Position numbers and translations under genes: made by a program | From: Acidobacteriota bacterium | Lineage (GTDB): Bacteria > Acidobacteriota > Aminicenantia > UBA2199 | NCBI GenBank assembly: GCA_028749105.1 | Contig: JAQUQF010000114.1 | Location: 1 to 6,036 of the forward strand | DNA: 6,036 nt | Direction of reading: 5' to 3' | The notes under the pieces: model-generated | The model's input: the letters and a program-made list of their open reading frames with translations, nothing else | Database searches by the model: none | What the model was told of the DNA's origin: nothing | In this document: positions 1 to 5,767 of the stretch, one piece after another | Position numbering within the stretch: position 1 is the stretch's first letter | Layout: each line of letters starts with the position of its first letter

Positions 1-2
1 AA

Positions 3-1655
3 CGCCGCGCCGGGACCGCGCAGCGCGAGCGGGCGCTGCAGGAGCTGCATGTGGTCCGAAAGACCGGCGCCGCCGCCTATTTCCTCATCGCCGGGGAGAT
101 CGCCGCCTTCTGCCGCCAACGGCGCATTTTCTTCGGCCTGCGCGGCTCGGGCGGCGCTTCATTCATCCTGTTCCTGCTGGGCATGACGCCGGTCGACCCG
201 CTGGCGCACGGCCTGCTGTTCGAGCGCTTCGTCAACAGCCTGCGCGACGATCTGCCCGACATCGATGTCGACATCGATTCGTCGCGGCGGAGCGAGGTAT
301 TCCAGTGGCTATTCGAGCGCTACTGCGGCCGGGCGGCCTTCGTCTCCAGTCACAAGTTCTTTGGCGCCCGCTCGGCGCTCTATGAAACGGCCCGGGCCTT
401 CGGCTTCAACCCCGAGGAGGCCCATGTCCTGACCAGGCCCTTGTCCATGTTTGCTGAGCCGAAGGAACTGGCCGCCAAAGGCAAGGGGGCGCACGACAGG
501 GTTTATCAGGCGGCCGCGCTGCTCGACGGCGTGTTCAAGGAACTCTCCCTGCACGTGGGTGGCGTGGTTTTTTCCGCCGCTGCCATCGATCACGTCCTGC
601 CGCTGGCGCGCTCGCCCGAGGGCTTCCCGCAGCTGGCCTGGGACAAGGACACGGTCGAGCGCCTGCGCATCTTCAAGCTCGACCTGCTGGGGGTGCGCGG
701 CTACGACGTCATCTCCTCCCTGGCGCTGAGCGGGGAAGCGGACGCTGATGACGCCGAAACCTGGAAGAACATCCAAGAGGCGCGCACCGTGGGCTGCTTC
801 CAGCTGGAAAGCCCGCTGGCGCGCGAGAACCTGCGCCAGGGCCGGCCTTCCACCCTCGAAGAGCTGGCCATCGCCGTGGACATCATTCGCCCCGGGCCGG
901 CGAAGTCGGGGATGAAGGCGGCCTACCTCGAACGGCGCCCGCCCGTTCACCCCCTGCTGGGGCAGCTCTTCCCGGACAGCCGCGGCGCCCTGATCTTCGA
1001 GGAGCAGATCTCGGTGCTGCTGCACCATGTCAGCGGCTGGAGCCTGGAGCAGGCCGAGAAGGCGCGCCGGGAGCTGAAGAAGAACAGGGGGGAACGCTGC
1101 CGCGATGATTATTTCGCCCGCGGCGGTGAGAACGGCTGGAGCGCCGGCGAGCTCGAGCTGTTCTGGAAGCTGGCCCTCGATTTTTCCCTCTACGCCTTCT
1201 GCCGGGCCCACAGCCTGGCCTACGCCCACGCCGCCTTCCTTTCGGCCTGGATGAAGACCCGCCAGCCGCTGGCGTTCTTCTGCCGGCTGCTGAACGCCGG
1301 CGGCGGCTACTACGCGCTGCCCGACTACGTTGTTGAGGCGAAAAATTGGGGGCTGGCCGTGCTGCCGCCCGACGTCAACCGCAGCGCCCTGGGCTTCGCC
1401 GCCGAGCAGGGCGCCATCCGCTGCGGCCTGATGGCCATCAAGGGGATCGGCTCCACGCTGGCGGCGCGCGTCGTGGAGAGCCGCGGCGGCGGCTACTCCA
1501 GCCTGGAGGACCTGCTGCTGCGCACGCGCCTCAACGAGCGCGACCTGTCGGCGCTGCTGGCGGCCTCGGCGCTGAATTGCCTGGGCCGCGACGGCTTCAG
1601 CCCGGCGGAAAAGCAGGCGAACTGGCGGAAGTATCTTGGCTTTCAGCCATCATAA
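3..1655 (+). CDS. dnaE: DnaE-family DNA polymerase (Pol III alpha-like), 5' partial, lacking the C-terminal OB/tau region
   Basis: DNA-dependent DNA polymerase of the bacterial C family. The frame is open to the left edge, so the N-terminus (probably a PHP domain) lies outside. Residues here count from the GTG at 51, which is not proposed as the start. The palm shows YFLIAGEI, then LLFERFVN and PDIDVDID, with catalytic Asp70 and Asp72 and the third Asp211 in FKLDLLGVR. Fingers-type motifs follow: VGCFQLES, DIIRPGPAKSGM, EEQISVLL, the AHSLAYAHAAF stretch and VLPPDVNRS. A helix-hairpin-helix segment (GLMAIKGIGSTLAARVVESR) comes last, and the protein ends about 60 residues later. Replicative DnaE continues with an OB fold and a tau-binding domain, both absent here. 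The usual GPGRGSxAGS loop reads FGLRGSGGAS, keeping Arg and Gly-Ser. The NAGGGYYALPDYV and ALNCLGRDGF stretches are closer to error-prone DnaE2/ImuC than to DnaE1. A translesion accessory polymerase is therefore inferred, not shown. Family confidence is high; subtype is uncertain. Confidence 0.9.
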   Translation, partial: RRAGTAQRERALQELHVVRKTGAAAYFLIAGEIAAFCRQRRIFFGLRGSGGASFILFLLGMTPVDPLAHGLLFERFVNSLRDDLPDIDVDIDSSRRSEVFQWLFERYCGRAAFVSSHKFFGARSALYETARAFGFNPEEAHVLTRPLSMFAEPKELAAKGKGAHDRVYQAAALLDGVFKELSLHVGGVVFSAAAIDHVLPLARSPEGFPQLAWDKDTVERLRIFKLDLLGVRGYDVISSLALSGEADADDAETWKNIQEARTVGCFQLESPLARENLRQGRPSTLEELAIAVDIIRPGPAKSGMKAAYLERRPPVHPLLGQLFPDSRGALIFEEQISVLLHHVSGWSLEQAEKARRELKKNRGERCRDDYFARGGENGWSAGELELFWKLALDFSLYAFCRAHSLAYAHAAFLSAWMKTRQPLAFFCRLLNAGGGYYALPDYVVEAKNWGLAVLPPDVNRSALGFAAEQGAIRCGLMAIKGIGSTLAARVVESRGGGYSSLEDLLLRTRLNERDLSALLAASALNCLGRDGFSPAEKQANWRKYLGFQPS

Positions 1656-1657
1656 GA

Positions 1658-1686
1658 TTGACTTTGTTTGCATGGAAAACTATAAT
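1658..1686 (+). promoter_or_regulatory. Sigma70-type promoter for the glutaredoxin/FTR unit
   Basis: The -35 element TTGACT (1658-1663) and the -10 element TATAAT (1681-1686) are separated by exactly 17 bases. This predicts a transcription start near 1693 and a leader of about 20 nt before the ATG at 1713. The -35 begins only three bases after the polymerase stop codon, so the redox pair need not depend on read-through from the polymerase. Confidence 0.85.
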
Positions 1687-1701
1687 TGAAGCACCTTGGA
1701 C

Positions 1702-1707
1702 AGGAGG
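1702..1707 (+). promoter_or_regulatory. Ribosome binding site deciding the glutaredoxin start
   Basis: AGGAGG lies five bases before the ATG at 1713. It rules out the longer reading from the TTG at 1686, which sits inside the -10 element and would be upstream of the predicted transcript start. Confidence 0.85.
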
Positions 1708-1712
1708 CGAAG

Positions 1713-1997
1713 ATGGTTCCTTTCACTCACGTCGACGGCAAGGATTGCGGCAAGGTCACGTTCTACGGTCTGAGCACCTGTGTCTGGTGCAGAAAGACTC
1801 GGTCACTGCTGGATGAATTGGGCGTGGCCTACGACTATGTCTACGTCGACCTGCTGTCGCCGGCCGAACAGGAAAAGGCCATGGCGGAAGTGCGGCGCTG
1901 GAACCCGAACGAGTCCTTTCCCACCCTCGTATTCAACGACTCTTCCTGCGTTCTGGGCTTCGACAGGGAAAAGATCCTCGCGGCGGTCGGCAAATGA
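1713..1997 (+). CDS. Glutaredoxin-like CxxC thiol-disulfide protein (94 aa)
   Basis: Small cytosolic thioredoxin-fold protein expected to shuttle electrons through a dithiol to target disulfides. The fold reads in order: beta strand KVTFYG (14-19), redox motif C23-V-W-C26 followed by RKTRSLLDELG, a second strand YDYVYVDLL, a helix rich in Glu and Ala, then the cis-proline segment SFPTLVF with Pro70, and a terminal VLGFDREKILAAV helix. The length is normal for bacterial glutaredoxins. The active site is CVWC, not the classical CPYC, and Cys12 and Cys79 are extra. The start is the ATG behind AGGAGG, not the upstream TTG. The stop overlaps the start of the next gene as ATGA. Such coupling to an iron-sulfur disulfide reductase suggests that the reductase, not glutathione, is its electron donor; this is inference. 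It lies under the promoter at 1658-1686. Confidence 0.88.
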   Translation: MVPFTHVDGKDCGKVTFYGLSTCVWCRKTRSLLDELGVAYDYVYVDLLSPAEQEKAMAEVRRWNPNESFPTLVFNDSSCVLGFDREKILAAVGK

Positions 1998-2509
1998 GCG
2001 GCGGGATCGAGATCAGCGATGCGGCTGTCGACGCCCTGCTGGAGAAGCTGGGGCGCGAGGCCGAGGATGCGGGCTACCACCTGAATCCCGACCGCGAGTT
2101 CACGCGCGAGCTGGTGCGCAGCCTGCTCACCAACCAGGAGCGCTACGGCTACTGGGCCTGCCCCTGCCGCCTGGCTTCCGGCGACAAGGCCGTTGACCTG
2201 GACATCATCTGCCCCTGCGACTATCGCGACGCCGACCTCAACGAGTTCGGCGCCTGCTTTTGCGCCCTCTATGTTTCCCGGGAGATTTTGGATGGGGAGC
2301 GCCTGGCCGTTTCGATCCCCGAGCGCCGGCCACCGGCGGGCGAGCGTCGCGCCGCCAGGGCCGAGGCCGTCTTCGCCGCACCCGCAGGCAAGCTGTCGCA
2401 GCCGGTATGGCGCTGCAAGGTTTGCGGCTACCTGTGCGCCCGCGAGGAACCGCCCGGCGTATGCCCCATTTGCAAGGCCAAGAAGGACAGGTTCGAAAGA
2501 TTTATCTAG
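1994..2509 (+). CDS. Ferredoxin:thioredoxin/disulfide reductase catalytic subunit fused to a C-terminal rubredoxin domain (171 aa)
   Basis: Reduces protein disulfides with one-electron equivalents from ferredoxin at a [4Fe-4S] cluster next to a redox disulfide. The N-terminal domain (about 1-110) has the full FTR beta-subunit cysteine set: C56-P-C58-R, C73-P-C75 in IICPCDYR, and C88-F-C90 in GACFCALYVS. The classic plant and cyanobacterial motif at the last pair is CHC; Phe89 replaces that histidine. A linker rich in Arg, Ala and Pro (about 109-137) leads to a rubredoxin-like domain with C141-K-V-C144-G-Y and C157-P-I-C160-K, which should bind one Fe. FTR-rubredoxin fusions are known, for example the Methanosarcina ferredoxin:disulfide reductase. 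No variable (FtrA) subunit is visible nearby. The ATG overlaps the upstream stop and lacks a strong Shine-Dalgarno site, which suggests translational coupling. The likely partner is the glutaredoxin-like protein just before it. Confidence 0.93.
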   Translation: MSGGIEISDAAVDALLEKLGREAEDAGYHLNPDREFTRELVRSLLTNQERYGYWACPCRLASGDKAVDLDIICPCDYRDADLNEFGACFCALYVSREILDGERLAVSIPERRPPAGERRAARAEAVFAAPAGKLSQPVWRCKVCGYLCAREEPPGVCPICKAKKDRFERFI

Positions 2510-2514
2510 GGTAG

Positions 2515-2535
2515 GGGCGGGTTTAAAACCCGCCC
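2515..2535. repeat. 10-bp perfect palindrome between convergent genes (repeat-like, possible bidirectional terminator)
   Basis: GGGCGGGTTT (2515-2524) and AAACCCGCCC (2526-2535) are exact inverted copies around a single A. As RNA this would fold as a 7-bp GC stem with a TTTAAAA loop. It sits in the 58-bp gap between the reductase stop and the stop of the PLP enzyme on the other strand. No T-tract follows on either strand, so a classical intrinsic terminator is not supported. Palindromes of this shape often occur as dispersed intergenic repeats. The window holds one copy only. Confidence 0.6.
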
Positions 2536-2567
2536 GTATGTTGAGAAAAGAAGAATAGTTTCTATCT

Positions 2568-4025
2568 CTACCAGGGCCTGAAGTCCTTCCGTATATCCGG
2601 CACCTGCTCCTTCCAGTTCCGATGCCGAAACTCGGCCGTGCGCGGAACGAAGATGTAATCGTCCTGCCAGCGGTCGTAGTTGTCCAGGACTTCGTGCACG
2701 GCGGCGGCGATGGTGCCCACTTCCTCCCCGGTCAGGATGGGATGGAGTGAAATGCGCACCCAGCCGGGCTTGTCGGTCAGGTCTCCCTGGTTGATCTTTT
2801 CGCTGATGTGCTGCGATTGCTCGCGCTTGACATGCAGCAGGATGTGGCCGTAGGTGCCGGCGCAGGAGCAGCCGCCGCGGGTCTGGATGCCGAAACGGTC
2901 ATTGAGCAGGCGGACGATCAGGTTGTGGTGGCGATGCAGCGAATAGAAGGAGATGATGCCCAGGCGGTTCATCTGCCCGGGCTCCAGTATCTGCACGCCG
3001 GGGTGCTGGGTCAGCCTCTTCAGCAGGAGGTCCTTGTATTCCTCTTCCTTGGCCAGAATGGCGGCGCTGCCCATGTTCTCCTTCAGTTGGATGGCCAGCG
3101 AGGCGCGGATGGCCTGCAGGAAGCCGGGCGTGCCGCCGTCCTCGCGCAGCTCGATGTCGTCGTAATACTTCTGCTCGCCCCAGGGATTGGTCCACAGCAC
3201 CGTGCCGCCGCCCGGATGGTCGGGGACGCGGCTGCGGTAGAGCTCCTTGTTCAGCAGCATGACGCCCGACGCTCCCGGCCCGCCCAGGAACTTGTGCGGC
3301 GAGAAGAAAATGGCGTCAAGGCGCTGGGCCGCCTTGGCGGGATGCATGTCCATCTTCACGTAGGGGGCGGCGGCGGCGAAGTCGACGAAACAGTAGCCGC
3401 CGTGGCGGTGCATGATCTCGGCCATCTGCGGGTAGGGGGTGTGGATGCCGGTGACGTTGGAACAGGCGGTGAACGAGCCGATCTTCAGGTCGCGGTCCTT
3501 GTGGCGCTTGAGGATCTGCTCCATGTGGTTGAGGTCGGGGAGGCCGTCGGCCCCGCGGCGGATGATCTCGACGTGGCAGTAGCACTCGTTCCAGGAAGTG
3601 TGGTTGGAGTGGTGCTCCATGTGGGTGATGATGACCAGCGGTTTTTTCCGGCAGCGGCCGGGCAGCTTGCCGCAGTATTGATCGGGGATGCGCAGGCCCA
3701 ACAGGCGCTGCAGCTTGTTGATGACCGCGGTCATGCCGAAGCCGGAAAAGAAGATCACGTCGTCGTCGCCGGCGTGGACGTGGCGCTTGATGATCTGCTG
3801 GGCCTGGCGGTAGGCGGCGGTCATGTGCGTGCCGGTCACGGTGGTCTCGGTGTGCGTGTTGCCGACGAAGGGGCCGATGCAGCCGGCCATGTAATCCTCG
3901 ATCGGGCGGTACAGGCGGCCGCTGGCTGTCCAGTCGGCGTAGATGATGCGCTTTTCGCCGGCCGGGGTGGCGAAGACCTGGTCGATACCGATCACCTGGC
4001 TGCGATATGGGCTGAAATCTTTCAA
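2568..4025 (-). CDS. SufS/CsdA-like PLP-dependent enzyme (aminotransferase class V, cysteine desulfurase-like; 485 aa)
   Basis: Fold-type I PLP enzyme resembling group II cysteine desulfurases and selenocysteine lyases, probably cytosolic. Visible motifs in order: YADWTASGRLY (29-39), a FFSGFGMTAVIN cofactor-contact segment, THMEHHSNHTSW (His138/His139, matching SufS EHHSN), SFTACSNVTGI, VDFAAAAPY with Asp215 contacting the pyridine ring, SPHKFLGGPG with Schiff-base Lys245, GGTPGFLQAIRASLA, and RGGCSCAG. Cys388 aligns with the SufS catalytic cysteine; Cys386 makes an unusual CxC. The SufS Gln of DGAQ appears replaced by Ala218. At 485 residues it is longer than SufS (about 400), with a Trp/Arg-rich tail of about 35 residues. 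Translation starts at TTG (4025), supported by AAGGAG six bases upstream; the next Met would remove conserved sequence. No SufBCD or IscU neighbour is seen, so sulfur delivery is not established and an unrelated lyase or aminotransferase activity is possible. Confidence 0.85.
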   Translation of the reverse strand: MKDFSPYRSQVIGIDQVFATPAGEKRIIYADWTASGRLYRPIEDYMAGCIGPFVGNTHTETTVTGTHMTAAYRQAQQIIKRHVHAGDDDVIFFSGFGMTAVINKLQRLLGLRIPDQYCGKLPGRCRKKPLVIITHMEHHSNHTSWNECYCHVEIIRRGADGLPDLNHMEQILKRHKDRDLKIGSFTACSNVTGIHTPYPQMAEIMHRHGGYCFVDFAAAAPYVKMDMHPAKAAQRLDAIFFSPHKFLGGPGASGVMLLNKELYRSRVPDHPGGGTVLWTNPWGEQKYYDDIELREDGGTPGFLQAIRASLAIQLKENMGSAAILAKEEEYKDLLLKRLTQHPGVQILEPGQMNRLGIISFYSLHRHHNLIVRLLNDRFGIQTRGGCSCAGTYGHILLHVKREQSQHISEKINQGDLTDKPGWVRISLHPILTGEEVGTIAAAVHEVLDNYDRWQDDYIFVPRTAEFRHRNWKEQVPDIRKDFRPW

Positions 4026-4031
4026 GTGGAA

Positions 4032-4037
4032 CTCCTT
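4032..4037 (-). promoter_or_regulatory. Ribosome binding site deciding the TTG start of the PLP enzyme
   Basis: On the minus strand AAGGAG stands six bases before TTG at 4025-4023. No ATG or GTG at a suitable distance competes, and the N-terminal residues it adds lead directly into the conserved YADWTASG region. Confidence 0.8.
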
Positions 4038-4055
4038 CCCTTCTGCTTTAACTCA

Positions 4056-4084
4056 ATTTTATGCGATTTTCCACTGTCCGTCAA
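4056..4084 (-). promoter_or_regulatory. Sigma70-type promoter for the PLP enzyme gene
   Basis: Reading leftward, TTGACG (4084-4079) and TAAAAT (4061-4056) are 17 bases apart. This predicts a transcript start near 4049 and a leader of about 24 nt carrying the AAGGAG site. The promoter lies between the two minus-strand genes, so the PLP enzyme can be transcribed independently of the secreted protein gene upstream. Confidence 0.75.
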
Positions 4085-4090
4085 GTCCCC

Positions 4091-4114
4091 GCTGCCGGCG
4101 TTTTCACCGGCAGC
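4091..4114 (-). terminator. Hairpin after the secreted epimerase-like gene, weak terminator candidate
   Basis: GCTGCCGG and CCGGCAGC form an 8-bp GC-rich stem around an 8-nt loop, about 25 bases past the stop codon of the epimerase-like gene. On the minus strand the hairpin is followed by GGGGACTTGACGG, not a T-run, so it is not a standard intrinsic terminator. Its position between that stop and the next promoter fits transcript-end protection or a Rho-linked end. Confidence 0.4.
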
Positions 4115-4138
4115 AGGTGTTTCATGACATGATGATGC

Positions 4139-5590
4139 TCAATGGATCTCGCCAAAGCCGATGCGCACCTGGTGCAGCGCGGTCCCCTGGATGGGCCCCA
4201 AGTCGGTTCGGGAAACCTCCCGGCCCTGGAACACGTAGGGCCGGGGCTGGAAAGCGGCGAGCTTTTCAGCGGGCACGGCGAAATGGAGGAGCGCCGGCTG
4301 CTCCTGCAACTGGCTGGAGAGGAGGTAGAGGACCAGGGCGTGCTCGGTCTCGTGGTAACCGTTCTTCCAGAAGAACGCCTTGGCGTCCCACTCCTCGTTG
4401 TCGCCGTACAGGCGGCCGTCCCACTTGATGCCGCTGTGGATGCCGCGCGCGGGCCGTCCGCGGTCGACGAACCCGCCGCGGAGCCAGAACGCGGTGGTCC
4501 GCTCCAACAGGGGGACGTAGGATTTGTCGGCCAGGCTCAGGCGCGCCGCGAACTGGTCGCACTCGCAGTGCATCCACCAGTCGGGATTGTCGGCGATGAC
4601 ATTGTCGAAGGCGCCAGCGAAGTATTTTCCCCACGGCCCCAGGCCGTTGGTATAGGCCGACAAGAGGAGGCGCTTGGCATGGCCCTGCAGCAGCGCCCGA
4701 TAGGGATGAATGCCGAAGGCGACGGCCCACTGGCTGTCGATCTCATGGAGCATCCAGTAGGCTTTCACGGTATGGCCGACATCGACGTGGTCGGCGCGGA
4801 AATTGGTGCGGTTAAGATCGGTGCTCCAGAAGATGCCCTTCTTCCAAAATCCAGTGACCAGGCGGTCGGCGAGGCGGCGCAAGTCGGCCAGGAACAGGTC
4901 GCGGTACTCGGGATTCCGGGTCTGGTTGCAGAAGAGGAGCATGTAGGCATTGACCTGGTCCAATACGGCCACCAGGTCGTTGCCCGGGTCCTTGAACTCC
5001 ACTTCAACCTTGAGCGTTTCATCCATGGCGTCCCGGACCGTCCCCCTGCTCCCATCCCAGAAGGGGCCGGCCATGATCAGGTCCCTCATCTCCAGGATCT
5101 CCTTCTCGCAGGCCTCATCGCCGGTGACGAAGTGGTAGGCGGCGAAGCCCAGCATGCAGTAGGCCATGTCCTGGGCGGTTTTTGCCTTCCCGGGGAGGGG
5201 GTTTCCCCTTTCATCCAGGAGCGGGTGAAAGCCCAATCCCGGGTCCTTGGCATGGGCCAGGAGCCAGTCGATGCCGGCCTTCGCCTTGTGCAGCAGGGAG
5301 CAGTCGCCCGTCAGCGCGAAGCCGATCGCATACGTGTACACCTGCCGGGAGATCATGCGCGAATAGCGCTCCTTGTCCGCAGTGGGCTTCCCGGACATGT
5401 TGCGGGAAGTGGGGTAGTTGCCCGGAGGGTTGCCAAGGGCCTCGGCGCTGTCCCAAAAGGGCCGGATGTCCTCCTGCCAGTGGGTTAGCCACGCGTTGGC
5501 GTTGGGAAAATCTTCTTCGGCGAAGTTTGTGCCGCTGAAACAAAGCAAAACAACCGCCAGAATCATGATCAAGGCAGCATGGTTTTTCAT
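4139..5590 (-). CDS. Exported N-acylglucosamine 2-epimerase-like (alpha/alpha)6-barrel protein (483 aa)
   Basis: The N-terminus (Met, Lys2, a hydrophobic run at about 6-18, then SGTNFAEED) looks like a Sec signal peptide cleaved near Ala24, giving a periplasmic or secreted protein. Cys17 within the hydrophobic run does not form a good lipobox. The mature part shows repeating helix pairs with AGE-family spacing: YTYAIGFALTGDCSLLHKAKAGIDWLL, then LLDERGNP, a KTAQDMAYCMLGFAAYHFVTGD stretch, VAVLDQVNAYMLL, DVGHTVKAYWMLHEI (His273) and FWKNGYHETEHALVLYLL (His413). The last two align with segments holding the catalytic histidines of sugar 2-epimerases. However, the usual GHxxE glutamate is Lys276, and the usual MHxxEA is DQVNAY. 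It may therefore act on another carbohydrate or be non-epimerising. Known AGE enzymes are mostly cytosolic, so export is unusual. Start ATG at 5590, preceded by GGGGGA. Substrate unknown. Confidence 0.72.
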   Translation of the reverse strand: MKNHAALIMILAVVLLCFSGTNFAEEDFPNANAWLTHWQEDIRPFWDSAEALGNPPGNYPTSRNMSGKPTADKERYSRMISRQVYTYAIGFALTGDCSLLHKAKAGIDWLLAHAKDPGLGFHPLLDERGNPLPGKAKTAQDMAYCMLGFAAYHFVTGDEACEKEILEMRDLIMAGPFWDGSRGTVRDAMDETLKVEVEFKDPGNDLVAVLDQVNAYMLLFCNQTRNPEYRDLFLADLRRLADRLVTGFWKKGIFWSTDLNRTNFRADHVDVGHTVKAYWMLHEIDSQWAVAFGIHPYRALLQGHAKRLLLSAYTNGLGPWGKYFAGAFDNVIADNPDWWMHCECDQFAARLSLADKSYVPLLERTTAFWLRGGFVDRGRPARGIHSGIKWDGRLYGDNEEWDAKAFFWKNGYHETEHALVLYLLSSQLQEQPALLHFAVPAEKLAAFQPRPYVFQGREVSRTDLGPIQGTALHQVRIGFGEIH

Positions 5591-5607
5591 GGTATCCCCC
5601 GGCGTTC

Positions 5608-5637
5608 ATTGTAGAACAAATCCCCGGCAAAATTCAA
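5608..5637 (-). promoter_or_regulatory. Promoter candidate for the exported epimerase-like gene
   Basis: Reading leftward, TTGAAT (5637-5632) and TACAAT (5613-5608) are 18 bases apart. This predicts a start near 5601 and a very short leader containing GGGGGA (5600-5595) ahead of ATG at 5590. The -35 hexamer lies inside a perfect palindrome, which suggests repression. Confidence 0.6.
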
Positions 5638-5644
5638 TTTTGCC
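5626..5644. promoter_or_regulatory. Operator-like 19-bp perfect palindrome
   Basis: GGCAAAATT, a central C at 5635, then AATTTTGCC: nine exact inverted base pairs overlapping the -35 element of the leftward gene. This is the size and symmetry expected for a dimeric helix-turn-helix repressor site. The regulator is not encoded in the window. Confidence 0.55.
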
Positions 5645-5656
5645 ATTGCTGCAATG
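5644..5656. promoter_or_regulatory. Second adjacent palindrome, 13 bp
   Basis: CATTGC, a central T at 5650, then GCAATG: six exact inverted base pairs abutting the 19-bp palindrome, with centres 15 bases apart. The half-site differs from its neighbour, so a different protein or chance is possible. Confidence 0.3.
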
Positions 5657-5727
5657 TATTGGGATCGATTGCGACCGCATCCGCGCTTCCCATCCTGCTA
5701 ACTCCCAGTGCCTTGAATTCGTTAAAA

Positions 5728-5756
5728 TTGACACTCTCAAAACCGTCTGCTACAAT
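5728..5756 (+). promoter_or_regulatory. Strong sigma70-type promoter for tRNA-Ser
   Basis: A perfect TTGACA (5728-5733) and TACAAT (5751-5756) are separated by 17 bases. This places the transcript start near 5763, about five bases before the mature tRNA 5' end at 5768. Such a short leader is typical of a singly transcribed tRNA gene. Confidence 0.85.
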
Positions 5757-5767
5757 TCTCTCCGGCC

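Noticed and set aside
309..1229. Long minus-strand open frame (306 codons) opposite the polymerase
   Set aside because: It lies antisense to strongly conserved polymerase motifs, has low-complexity Gly/Ala/Gln/Arg composition, and is explained by high GC content.
1686..1712. TTG at 1686 as an earlier start for the glutaredoxin
   Set aside because: It overlaps the -10 hexamer and lies upstream of both the predicted transcript start and the AGGAGG site.
1346..1816. Plus-strand frame spanning the polymerase end, as a possible continuation of the missing C-terminus
   Set aside because: It is an Arg/Ala-rich out-of-frame shadow with no OB-fold-like sequence, so no frameshift explains the short polymerase.
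2808..4127. Long plus-strand open frame (439 codons) opposite the PLP enzyme
   Set aside because: It is a Val/Ala/Gly/Asp-rich shadow of the conserved PLP enzyme and has no recognisable motif.
4142..5488. Long plus-strand open frame (448 codons) opposite the epimerase-like gene
   Set aside because: Its composition is that of an antisense shadow. The minus-strand reading has a signal peptide, family motifs and a promoter.
5531..5550. Lipoprotein signal (Cys17) in the exported protein
   Set aside because: The residues before Cys17 are VLL, not a lipobox ending in Gly, Ala or Ser, and a better cleavage site lies near Ala24.
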